A stretch of 10,962 bases of DNA from Candidatus Acidiferrales bacterium. Its GTDB lineage: Bacteria > Acidobacteriota > Terriglobia > Acidoferrales > UBA7541. The position numbers and the translations under genes were made by a program. Position 1 is the first letter of the stretch. Every line of letters starts with the position of its first letter. A model generated the notes under the pieces. It was not told the DNA's origin. It was given only the letters and a program-made list of their open reading frames with translations, and ran no database searches. The DNA is taken from the NCBI GenBank assembly GCA_030043155.1, contig JASHYE010000116.1:1-10962 (forward strand). Reading direction: 5' to 3'. Positions 1 through 7,278 of this stretch are shown here, piece after piece.

Positions 1-1689
1 CACGGTCGAGAGGCGATGGGCGATCACGAAGACAGTGCGATTCTCCATCAAATTATTCAGCGCGCGCTGGACAAGCATCTCCGACTCGGAATCGAGTTCC
101 GAAGTCGCTTCGTCCAAGATCAAAATGGGCGCATCCTTGAGCAAAGCGCGCGCAATCGCAATGCGCTGCCGCTGCCCTCCGGAGAGGCGCTGACCCCGGT
201 CGCCGATGCGCGTTTGATAGCCCTGCGGCAACTGCGTGATGAAATCATGCGCAAGCGCGGCTTTGGCCGCGGCCACAACGCGCGCCTCGGGTAAATCCGG
301 ACGGCCGTAGCACAAATTATTCCAGACGGTATCGTTGAAAAGGATGGTCTCCTGCGTGACGATGGCCATTTGTTCGCGCAATGAGCGCAAATTCACTTCG
401 CATATATTCTGCCCATCGATGCGCAACACGCCCATTGTCGGACTGTGGAAGCGAGGCAGTAAATTCACCAGAGTCGTTTTTCCTGCTCCGCTCGAACCAA
501 CGATCGCCAAAACGCTGCCCCCCGGAACACGCAAATTGACGTTGCGCAAGATCATCGGCCCGCTTTCATACGCGAAACCCACGTTTTCAAACACCACTTC
601 GCGCGAAAATCTGGGCAAAATCGCGGCTCCTGGCTTCTCAGCGACTTCTTCTTGCAGTGCCAAAAATCCCAACACTTGCGTCGACGCGCCCGCGGCCAAC
701 TGGAACTGGTGATACAAGCTGCCCACACGCTTGATGGGTGTGTAAGCGCTAAAAAGAGCGTAAATGAAGCTCACAACCATTCCGCCCGTCATTACATTCC
801 GGCGAATTTCCTCGCGCGCGTAGAGCAGGAGGACCACAAACACTATGGCGCCGAGGAAGTCCATCATCGGCGACGTCACTACATAAGCTTTTACCCAGCG
901 CATGTTTTCACGCAGCAGCCGCCGGGCGGTCTCGCGGAATTTGTGAATCTCGAAGTCCTCCATCCCAAAAGCTTTCACCACGCGGTTTCCGCTCACGGTC
1001 TCCTGCAGGATCTGGCTCAAGTCCGCTACACGCGTGCGGGTGTTTTGCACGGATTTGCGAATTTTCTTGCCGAGCTTGCCCACGGGATACACGACGAGGG
1101 GAATCACAATCGCGGAGCCAATCGCCAGCCGCCAGTTCAGCCACAGCAGCACGCAAACAAAAGCAGACAGCGCAAATATCTGCTGAAAGAAATCCGACAG
1201 ATTTTCGGATAAAGCGCTCCGAACCTGATCCACATCGCTGATGGCCGCGGACATAACGCGGCCCGTGGGATTGTGCTGGAAAAAACCGATCGGCTGGCGG
1301 ACCAATTTCTCATACACGCGATTTCGCAAATCGGTGACTCCGGCATGGCCCGCGTATTGAATCATCACGCTGCCGAAAAACTCAGCAATCGCTTTGGCGA
1401 CGAAAATCACGACGAGGCAAATGGCAAAAATCGTCCAAACGTAATGAATGTTTGAAGGCAGAAACGAATTGAGATAAATAACGTGGTTACTGTGCGGCAG
1501 CGTGATCAACTTCACTTTTGTCGCTGCACTGTGCGGATTCAATACGGTATCCCACGCAGGGATGATCATTAGCGCAATTAGCCCCTGGCAGAGTCCGAAC
1601 ACGCCGAGCAACACGACGCCGAAAATCAGCCGCCACCTGTACGGTCGCACAAATTGGAAAAGTCCACGAAGCTCAGCCGCAATTTTCAC
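1..1689 (-). CDS. msbA: MsbA-type lipid/multidrug ABC exporter, C-terminus cut by window edge
   Basis: This is a half-size exporter with membrane and ATPase domains in one chain; 563 codons are visible and perhaps 30-50 residues are missing. The likely role is flipping lipid A-core or another lipid across the inner membrane, powered by ATP as a homodimer. Residues 1-330 form a six-helix ABC membrane domain, with clear helices near 21-43 and 83-105. The ATPase domain then shows Walker A GSSGAGKT (398-405), a Q-loop VTQE, signature LSGGQ (502-506), Walker B ILILDE (522-527) and the H-loop His558 in AHRLSTV. The start is GTG at 1689, sharing GTGA with the rapZ stop, with a possible GGAG 11 nt upstream (1701-1704). 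It is the last visible gene of the lpt-rpoN-rapZ operon. That context favours MsbA over a drug exporter, but sequence alone cannot settle the substrate. Confidence 0.85.
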   Translation of the reverse strand, partial: MKIAAELRGLFQFVRPYRWRLIFGVVLLGVFGLCQGLIALMIIPAWDTVLNPHSAATKVKLITLPHSNHVIYLNSFLPSNIHYVWTIFAICLVVIFVAKAIAEFFGSVMIQYAGHAGVTDLRNRVYEKLVRQPIGFFQHNPTGRVMSAAISDVDQVRSALSENLSDFFQQIFALSAFVCVLLWLNWRLAIGSAIVIPLVVYPVGKLGKKIRKSVQNTRTRVADLSQILQETVSGNRVVKAFGMEDFEIHKFRETARRLLRENMRWVKAYVVTSPMMDFLGAIVFVVLLLYAREEIRRNVMTGGMVVSFIYALFSAYTPIKRVGSLYHQFQLAAGASTQVLGFLALQEEVAEKPGAAILPRFSREVVFENVGFAYESGPMILRNVNLRVPGGSVLAIVGSSGAGKTTLVNLLPRFHSPTMGVLRIDGQNICEVNLRSLREQMAIVTQETILFNDTVWNNLCYGRPDLPEARVVAAAKAALAHDFITQLPQGYQTRIGDRGQRLSGGQRQRIAIARALLKDAPILILDEATSELDSESEMLVQRALNNLMENRTVFVIAHRLSTV

Positions 1690-2570
1690 GTTTTCGACCG
1701 CTCCAAATCCCGGTGCTCAAGCTTAGTGGTGTAGCCACGCTTGGCGAGAGCCTTCGCGACCGCCTCAGCCATCATCACCGAGCGATGCCGTCCGCCAGTG
1801 CATCCAAACGCGATGGTCAGGTAGCTCTTGCCCTCGCTGATGTAGTGCGGGATCAGGTATTCCAGTAAGCCTTCGATTCTTCGCAAGAACTCTCCCGTTT
1901 GCTTGAACGAGCGAATGTATCTCGCGACACGGGCATTCTTCCCGCTGTAAGGCCGCAATTTCGCGACAAAATGAGGGTTCGGCAAAAAGCGCACATCAAA
2001 AACCAAGTCCGCGTCCGAAGGCAGACCAAAGCGATAGCCGAAGCTCACCAGTGAAACCAGCATCGGCCGGCGTCCGGCCTTTTGAAAACGATCAATGATG
2101 AACCGCCGCAATTCATGGACCGTGAATTTTGTCGTGTCAACCACCACGTCGGACAGCTCGCGGATCGGCGCCATTTGAGCTCGCTCGAGCCGGATTCCCT
2201 CCAGTATTGGAATCTCCGGACCCATCGGATGCGGCCGGCGCGTTTCGCTGAAGCGACGGGCCAACGCCTCATCGCTCGCCTCTACGAAAACCAGTGTCGC
2301 GGGATACTCACGCCGCAACTTGCGGTAAACTTCCGGCAATCTTTTGAGTTGTTCGCCTTCGCGCGCATCAACCAGCAATGCGGCCTTCTCGAACTCGCCC
2401 GCTCCGTCCATGGATTGCTCGGCGAAAGAAGGGATAAAAGAAACGGGAAGATTGTCGACACAATAGAAGCCCAAGTCCTCGAAGGTGCGTAGCACCGAGC
2501 CCTTCCCCGAGCCGGAGAGGCCGGTGAGAATCACCAACTGGCGATTCGGCTGAGTATGACTCGTCGCCAC
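1686..2570 (-). CDS. rapZ: RapZ/YvcJ family P-loop protein (RNase adaptor-like)
   Basis: A 294-residue protein matching the usual length of RapZ/YvcJ (about 285). In E. coli RapZ binds the small RNA GlmZ and presents it to RNase E, controlling glucosamine-6-phosphate synthase and so envelope precursor supply; Gram-positive YvcJ is a nucleotide-binding protein. Visible family marks are the P-loop GLSGSGKG (17-24), FEDLGFYCVDNLP (30-42), a Walker B-like VVVDT (142-146), DVRFLPNP (192-199) and the C-terminal GCTGGRHRSV (256-265). The P-loop has Gly at position 24 where Ser or Thr is canonical. The start is GTG at 2570 with no convincing Shine-Dalgarno. It lies 14 nt after rpoN and overlaps the ABC exporter start by 4 nt. 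The family call is firm; an RNA-adaptor function here is inference, because no GlmZ-like RNA is visible in the window. Confidence 0.95.
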   Translation of the reverse strand: MATSHTQPNRQLVILTGLSGSGKGSVLRTFEDLGFYCVDNLPVSFIPSFAEQSMDGAGEFEKAALLVDAREGEQLKRLPEVYRKLRREYPATLVFVEASDEALARRFSETRRPHPMGPEIPILEGIRLERAQMAPIRELSDVVVDTTKFTVHELRRFIIDRFQKAGRRPMLVSLVSFGYRFGLPSDADLVFDVRFLPNPHFVAKLRPYSGKNARVARYIRSFKQTGEFLRRIEGLLEYLIPHYISEGKSYLTIAFGCTGGRHRSVMMAEAVAKALAKRGYTTKLEHRDLERSKT

Positions 2571-2584
2571 GGTGAAGCTACTCG

Positions 2585-4027
2585 TCAGTCCTTCTGCCTA
2601 CGTTGATGCGTACTGGGAATTCGCAAGTCTTCGCGGTACTTAGCCACGGTGCGGCGCGTGACGTGGATGCCCTCTTCGTCCAATCGTTTGGCGATCTGCT
2701 CGTCGGTTAACGGGTGCGTCGCATCCTCTTCTTCGATCATTTTCTTTACCCGCCGCTTCAGTGAAAGCAGGGACATTTCCCCGCCCTGCGGCCCATTCAC
2801 GGATTCCGAAAAGAAATATCGCAGCTCGAAAACCCCCTGCGGGGTATGCGCGTATTTGTTGGCAACGGCGCGGCTTACGGTCGAAGGATGCACGCCCACT
2901 TCTTCGGCCACTTCCTTGATCATCATGGGGCGCAAATGGTCCACGCCATATTCCAAGAAATCCCTCTGGCGGCGCAACACAGACTGGCATACGCGCACAA
3001 TGGTGTGTTTGCGCTGCTCGATGTTCTTGATTAACTGCACGGCGGCGGTGAAGCGCTCCTTCACGTAATTGCGAACGTCGCGGTCAGCAGCATCGCGCTG
3101 CAATAATCTGCGGTAAACAGGGCTCAGACGCAATTGCGGCAAATCGTCATCGTTCAAAAACGCCTGCCATTCGCCATCGACTTTGCGAAATTGGATATCG
3201 GGCTCAACGAGGCGCGGCTCCGTTTTGTTGTAGCGTAAGCCTGGCTTGGGATCGAGACGTTTCACCACATCGACGGCGCGCTTTACAGCTTCGATGGGGC
3301 GGTTCAGCGCGCGGGCAATTTCCTTGAGCTGATTGTTCTGCAGCATTTTCAGATGATCCGAAACGACTTGCTGCGCGAGCGTATTCTGCGGATCCACAAC
3401 CTTTAATTGCAACAACAGGCACTCCTTCAAATCCCGCGCCGCCACGCCCGGCGGATCGAATTCTTGCACCACCGCCAGCGCTTCTTCGACGTCTTCCATC
3501 GAGTACTCGTTGGCTTGAGAGATTTCGTCGAGCGTGGTCATCAAATATCCGTTTTCGTCCAGATTGCCGATGATCAGTTCCGACGCCTTGCGAACCTGTT
3601 CGCTGCAAATGCTCACGCTCAATTGCCACATCAGGTGGTCCGCCAGGCTCTGTGGCGATGACAGGAACTTCTCGAATCCCGGTCTTTCGATTTCCTCGTG
3701 TTCGCTGCTTATGCCGCCCGCCGCTGGAGTATCGAGGTATTTCGTGAAGAACGAGCTGACGTCGAATTCATCGAAAGGATTTGCGCCTTCTGCCTCGGGA
3801 ACTTTCTCCGTTTCTTCCTTGACGAAAGCTTCGTCGGTGTAATCTTCGCTGACCACGCCGTCGTCGCCCAAAACCTCCAGCATCGGATTTTCTGTAATCT
3901 CCTGATTGATCATCTCGCGCAGCTCGAGACGGTTGAGCGCCAGAACGCTCACCATTTGCACGAGCCCCGGCGTCAAAATCTGCTTTTGCGCCAAGCGGAG
4001 ATTCAGTTTTGGTTGCAGCCAGTTCAT
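2585..4027 (-). CDS. rpoN: RNA polymerase sigma-54 factor
   Basis: A full-length sigma-54 (480 residues; E. coli 477). This sigma factor directs RNA polymerase to -24/-12 promoters and needs AAA+ activators to melt DNA. Region I (1-50) is the Gln/Leu-rich activator-responsive segment, beginning MNWLQPKLNLRLAQKQ. Region II (about 51-120) is acidic. The core-binding region spans about 120-310. A helix-turn-helix follows (366-390, IKEVAEEVGVHPSTVSRAV). The RpoN box reads TRRTVAKYR at 457-465, where the family consensus begins with Ala. The ATG at 4027 fits the conserved N-terminus. It lies 15 nt after lptB and 14 nt before rapZ. No hpf or ptsN follows, unlike the common proteobacterial order. 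No AAA+ activator gene is present in the window. Confidence 0.98.
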   Translation of the reverse strand: MNWLQPKLNLRLAQKQILTPGLVQMVSVLALNRLELREMINQEITENPMLEVLGDDGVVSEDYTDEAFVKEETEKVPEAEGANPFDEFDVSSFFTKYLDTPAAGGISSEHEEIERPGFEKFLSSPQSLADHLMWQLSVSICSEQVRKASELIIGNLDENGYLMTTLDEISQANEYSMEDVEEALAVVQEFDPPGVAARDLKECLLLQLKVVDPQNTLAQQVVSDHLKMLQNNQLKEIARALNRPIEAVKRAVDVVKRLDPKPGLRYNKTEPRLVEPDIQFRKVDGEWQAFLNDDDLPQLRLSPVYRRLLQRDAADRDVRNYVKERFTAAVQLIKNIEQRKHTIVRVCQSVLRRQRDFLEYGVDHLRPMMIKEVAEEVGVHPSTVSRAVANKYAHTPQGVFELRYFFSESVNGPQGGEMSLLSLKRRVKKMIEEEDATHPLTDEQIAKRLDEEGIHVTRRTVAKYREDLRIPSTHQRRQKD

Positions 4028-4042
4028 TGCGTCATCCAGGAA

Positions 4043-4768
4043 TCAGTTCAACCGAAAATTCTCGCCAAGATACAGTCTTCGCACTTCCGCATCGCCGCTC
4101 AACTCCTCTGGCGTCCCAGCGCACAGGATCCTTCCACCATGTATGATGTACGCGCGGTCAGTTACGGCCAATGTTTCACGAACATTGTGATCCGTCACGA
4201 GCGCGCCAATTCCCGCCGCGCTCAGCTCGCTGATGATTTTCTGCAAATCCAGCACAGTCAATGGATCAATTCCCGAAAAAGGTTCGTCCAACAGAACGAA
4301 CGACGGCTGTAGCGCCAGAGAGCGCGCGATTTCGAGCCGGCGCCGCTCTCCGCCGGAAAGAACGTACCCTTTGCTGCCGCGGATTCCTTCGAGCCCCATC
4401 TGCGCCAACAATTCTTCCACGCGATCGCGGCGCTGCTCTGCTGTAATGGGCAAAGTTTCCAACACCGCCAGCAAGTTTTCTTCGACCGTCAGCTTGCGAA
4501 ATACGGAGGGTTCCTGCGGAAGATAGCTGATCCCGCTGCGCGCACGAAGATAAACCGGGAGATCGCTGATGTCTTCGTCATCCAGAAGCACACGCCCGAA
4601 ATCCGGACGCGCCAAACCCACGAGAATGTAAAAGGTGGTGGTCTTTCCCGCGCCGTTCGGGCCCAGCAGGCCTACTACTTCTCCTTGTTGAATCTCCAAG
4701 CTGACGTTATCGACGACCGTGCGGCCTCGATAGGCTTTCCTTAATTCCGCGGCTTGGAGTTTCGACAT
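4043..4768 (-). CDS. lptB: LPS export ABC transporter ATPase LptB
   Basis: Cytoplasmic ATPase of the LptB2FG complex, which extracts LPS from the inner membrane and pushes it along the Lpt bridge. At 241 residues it matches E. coli LptB. All ABC motifs are intact: Walker A GPNGAGKT (36-43), Q-loop Gln85 in YLPQEPSVF, signature LSGGE (137-141), Walker B FVLLDE (157-162) with catalytic Glu162, and switch His194 in [10 protein letters not shown]. The typical LptB segments [11 protein letters not shown] (142-152) and FSGIDP (164-169) separate it from other ABC ATPases. Phe90, at the position important for coupling to LptF/G in E. coli, is retained. The ATG at 4768 lies 6 nt after the upstream LptC-like stop, with no strong Shine-Dalgarno, suggesting coupled translation. 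lptF, lptG and lptD are not in this window. Confidence 0.97.
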   Translation of the reverse strand: MSKLQAAELRKAYRGRTVVDNVSLEIQQGEVVGLLGPNGAGKTTTFYILVGLARPDFGRVLLDDEDISDLPVYLRARSGISYLPQEPSVFRKLTVEENLLAVLETLPITAEQRRDRVEELLAQMGLEGIRGSKGYVLSGGERRRLEIARSLALQPSFVLLDEPFSGIDPLTVLDLQKIISELSAAGIGALVTDHNVRETLAVTDRAYIIHGGRILCAGTPEELSGDAEVRRLYLGENFRLN

Positions 4769-4774
4769 GCCCGT

Positions 4775-7060
4775 TCATTTCTCGGCTCGGTGCTTGGTGG
4801 TGGTTCCTTCGTTCTGCGAGTCAATCAGAATCGTATCATTCGCTAAAAAGAAGGTCAATTCACGGCCCGTTGCAGTGTTTCCAGAACCGTCGGCCAGCGT
4901 CGGCTGACCTCCCGAAAGAATGAATTTCCCTTCTCGCGCAACGTATTCGCCGCGATCAGCCATTCCTGTGCGGCCATTTTGTTCAATGTGCACGCCGCCC
5001 GTGGCGATCGCCCGCTCGAGTACTTGCGACTCATTCTCACGCGTGAAGAACATTTCCATGTTTCGACTGTGAATGTTTGCTTCCGAGGAGCGCGCGTCGA
5101 CGCCGCCGGTCCATTCCATTTTTCCGGCATCGCCCCAATAGTCAACCTGCGGCGCGCGCACTTGCCACAGAACCGGTGACAGTTTCTTTCCGGCTCGATT
5201 GCCAGTTGTAAAGCCGACCGACGGCCCGTCGTGCGCCACTTCGACAAATCCGCCCATCACGTCTCCGCGTGCTTCGGCGTGTTGCTCACTCTGCCAGAAT
5301 TCAATCGACTTCGCCTGCAGCACATCGGAACCTTGCCACATTCGCGCGTGGCCGGAGAAAATCGCGTGGCCGATGCCTGATGATGCCCCGCTCACAGGCT
5401 TTTCAGACGACGTTCCGCTCATTTCATCGGCAGAAACGTCCATAGCCCCAGCTGGGCGATTCGCTGGCACTCTACTGAAAGCCGCCGCAACATTTCCATG
5501 CGCGCGCATCTCATCGGTTCGTTGATTGATGTGAATCTCGTCTGCTTGCAGATGCGAAGTAGAATCATCTACCGATGCAGCTCCATTAAGCGTAATCTCG
5601 TCGGCGGCTCGGACCATCGAGGCTGAGTTTGCAGCTCCGCGCTTCGTACCTTGCTGCAACGTAACATTGCCCTTTTCGTCGATGGTCCGCCAGTTCCCAT
5701 CCGGCTGAAATGTCGCCAAGAGATTTTTCGCTGTGCTCGTTTCCGGCGGCATGGACGCGAGCGTTCGATTTACACGCACGCCCGAAGCTCCGCGCAGATC
5801 GGTGATTTCGTCGTTTGCACCGAACGTTGCGCTCAAATTCCCGCCATCGATTTCATCGGTTTCCGCAGCCTTGCTCATGGTCAGTTTTGCGGGCGCCAGC
5901 GTTTCGGCACTCGCAATTCTCTCGCCGTGACCATTCTCATCGGGCGACAATTCCACGCGGAGATTTTCAGTCGTGAGATTTCCTCGCGATTCAGCACGAT
6001 TCATCGCCAGTTTTACGCCGCCCTGCGCAAGAATCTCGCGTGCATCAGTCTGCCCTTTGTCGGAATTCATCAGCACCTGCATGTGTTGCGCGGATAGATG
6101 ATCTTCTCCGCCATTACGAGCGGAGACATCCGTACGGACGTCCTGGTTGGCAGAGATTTCCTCGATCACGCCGCTAGAAGTAAAATCCGCGGTCAACTGG
6201 TCGGCCGCGAGCGACATACTTCTGCGCGCACTCTTCACGTCTGCTTCAGGATTATTCGTCGCCACAGCGCGTTTGGGCTGCATCGCGGCGTCGAGCTGCA
6301 GTTCCAGCGCACCCGCGAGCAGTGTGCGGTCATCCTGCTGAACACGAACTGGACCAGTGACTCGCACGAGGTTCTGGTTGCGCCGAAATTCGAGTGCACT
6401 GCCACTGATGCGGACAGGCGTCGCATTTGACTTGGAAGGCGGTTGAATCTCGAGCTCCACATTCTTTTCAAGCGTTGCATTCTCGGTCTGCGGCTCGTAA
6501 ATCAGGCCAGTGCCCGTTCCCTGCCCGCCCGGAAATTTCAGGGTCACTGGATTTTCGGTACTGACCCTCCCGCTATCGTGCTCGAATAAGATATTCGTAG
6601 TCTCCAAATGCAATTCCTTCTTTCCCGCGCCCGCTTTCTGGCCTGGATTCCGCAGGTCGATCTGCACGACTCCCTGGCAGCGAATACTGCCCGTCGTCGG
6701 CTCGTAGCTGCATTCGCCCGCGTGTACTGAATCGTCGCGGTCTCCGCGCGGGCCGTAGATCCTAATGTCTACATTTTCCAAGAGGCTGCGATTCTGATCC
6801 TTGAATTCGGTTGCCTGCGAGGCATGCACCGTGAAAATCGTTCGCGGGCCAATTGCGCGTGAGATGGTGAAACCCGCGGATTGCTGAGCGACCGCCGCAG
6901 GGACGGGATGAACATTTTTTTCACTGGTTCGGCCGCGCATTCGCCGTTGCACGTAGACGCCAATGACGGCGACGCAGATCACAACCGCAATGCCGGCGGA
7001 CCACCGTGCATAGCGCGCAGCTTCGCGGTTGCGCATCCCTTTGAATTTGGAAGCGGCCAT
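4775..7060 (-). CDS. lptC: Oversized LptC/LptA-like (OstA) periplasmic LPS-bridge protein
   Basis: A 761-residue protein with an N-terminal membrane anchor (about 20-38, hydrophobic and followed by RRMRGR) and a long periplasmic part. Residues 60-210 look like the LptC domain (TIFTVHASQATEFKDQN at 74-90, then LLENVDIRIYG). After that come several stretches with the beta-jellyroll/OstA pattern, alternating short strands with phrases such as LSAQHMQVLM, LQADEIHI and LAQGGVKL. The last unit (about 560-750) is the most LptA-like: ATGGVHIEQ, ADRGEYVAREGKFILSGGQP and TGRELTFFLANDTILIDS. E. coli LptC and LptA are under 200 residues each. No separate lptA lies next to lptB, so this chain plausibly supplies both LptC and LptA functions. 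The ATG at 7060 has no Shine-Dalgarno; Met9 (7036) is an alternative. The Lpt family call is secure. The number of modules and the bridging role are inferred. Confidence 0.88.
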   Translation of the reverse strand: MAASKFKGMRNREAARYARWSAGIAVVICVAVIGVYVQRRMRGRTSEKNVHPVPAAVAQQSAGFTISRAIGPRTIFTVHASQATEFKDQNRSLLENVDIRIYGPRGDRDDSVHAGECSYEPTTGSIRCQGVVQIDLRNPGQKAGAGKKELHLETTNILFEHDSGRVSTENPVTLKFPGGQGTGTGLIYEPQTENATLEKNVELEIQPPSKSNATPVRISGSALEFRRNQNLVRVTGPVRVQQDDRTLLAGALELQLDAAMQPKRAVATNNPEADVKSARRSMSLAADQLTADFTSSGVIEEISANQDVRTDVSARNGGEDHLSAQHMQVLMNSDKGQTDAREILAQGGVKLAMNRAESRGNLTTENLRVELSPDENGHGERIASAETLAPAKLTMSKAAETDEIDGGNLSATFGANDEITDLRGASGVRVNRTLASMPPETSTAKNLLATFQPDGNWRTIDEKGNVTLQQGTKRGAANSASMVRAADEITLNGAASVDDSTSHLQADEIHINQRTDEMRAHGNVAAAFSRVPANRPAGAMDVSADEMSGTSSEKPVSGASSGIGHAIFSGHARMWQGSDVLQAKSIEFWQSEQHAEARGDVMGGFVEVAHDGPSVGFTTGNRAGKKLSPVLWQVRAPQVDYWGDAGKMEWTGGVDARSSEANIHSRNMEMFFTRENESQVLERAIATGGVHIEQNGRTGMADRGEYVAREGKFILSGGQPTLADGSGNTATGRELTFFLANDTILIDSQNEGTTTKHRAEK

Positions 7061-7076
7061 GAGCAGTTAGACGCCG

Positions 7077-7105
7077 AGTATAGGAAAGAAGATGGAGGGG
7101 CACAA
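7077..7105 (-). promoter_or_regulatory. Candidate sigma-70 promoter for the lpt-rpoN-rapZ operon
   Basis: On the minus strand, TATACT (7082-7077) lies exactly 17 nt downstream of TTGTGC (7105-7100). The -10 matches the consensus at 5 of 6 positions; the -35 keeps only TTG. The predicted transcript would begin near 7070, about 10 nt before the LptC-like ATG at 7060. That leaves no room for a normal Shine-Dalgarno, which fits its absence. Confidence 0.45.
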
Positions 7106-7160
7106 CGTTCCGACAGCCAATTTATGCTAGGACGGTCAATGCGCAGATCGCATTACAGCC

Positions 7161-7175
7161 CTCTGCGAAACAGAG
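7161..7175. other. Small perfect hairpin in the lptC/MFS intergenic region
   Basis: CTCTG and CAGAG flank a 5-nt CGAAA loop, giving a perfect 5-bp stem between the two divergent genes. It has no T-tract on either side, so it is not a convincing terminator. It may be a chance hairpin or a weak regulatory site. Apart from this and the two promoter candidates I see nothing else in the 218-nt interval. Confidence 0.15.
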
Positions 7176-7215
7176 TTCCATTTCGAAAAAGCATAGCCGA
7201 GAATCAGGGGCTGTT

Positions 7216-7224
7216 TGCTACACT
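7216..7224 (+). promoter_or_regulatory. Weak extended -10 promoter candidate for the MFS gene
   Basis: TGCTACACT fits an extended -10 (TGn followed by TACACT, 4 of 6 matches to TATAAT). There is no recognisable -35 at the right distance. A start near 7231 would give a leader of about 48 nt before the preferred ATG at 7279. Confidence 0.25.
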
Positions 7225-7278
7225 TCCGCGCCAAGGATTGATCCGAATGCTCCCACTTTCTGCATGGGGCAAGGCCCA

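Noticed and set aside
652..1212. 186-codon plus-strand frame opposite the ABC exporter
   Set aside because: It lies wholly antisense to a gene with all ABC motifs, has no recognisable domain, and its His/Gln/Arg-rich composition is typical of a shadow frame.
2571..2584. Remnant of hpf or ptsN between rpoN and rapZ
   Set aside because: Only 14 nt separate the genes, so there is no room for a gene or pseudogene remnant.
3698..4312. 204-codon plus-strand frame opposite rpoN and lptB
   Set aside because: It crosses the junction of two well-supported genes on the other strand and shows no protein-like domain; a GC-driven shadow.
7100..7120. Possible sigma-54 (-24/-12) promoter on the minus strand upstream of the lpt operon
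   Set aside because: A TTGGC is present, but the required GC does not occur 10 nt after the GG, so the invariant spacing fails; a 17-nt spaced sigma-70-type pair nearby is a better explanation.
7161..7175. Rho-independent terminator
   Set aside because: The 5-bp stem is short, not GC-rich, and has no T-tract on either strand, and it lies between divergent genes where no terminator is needed.
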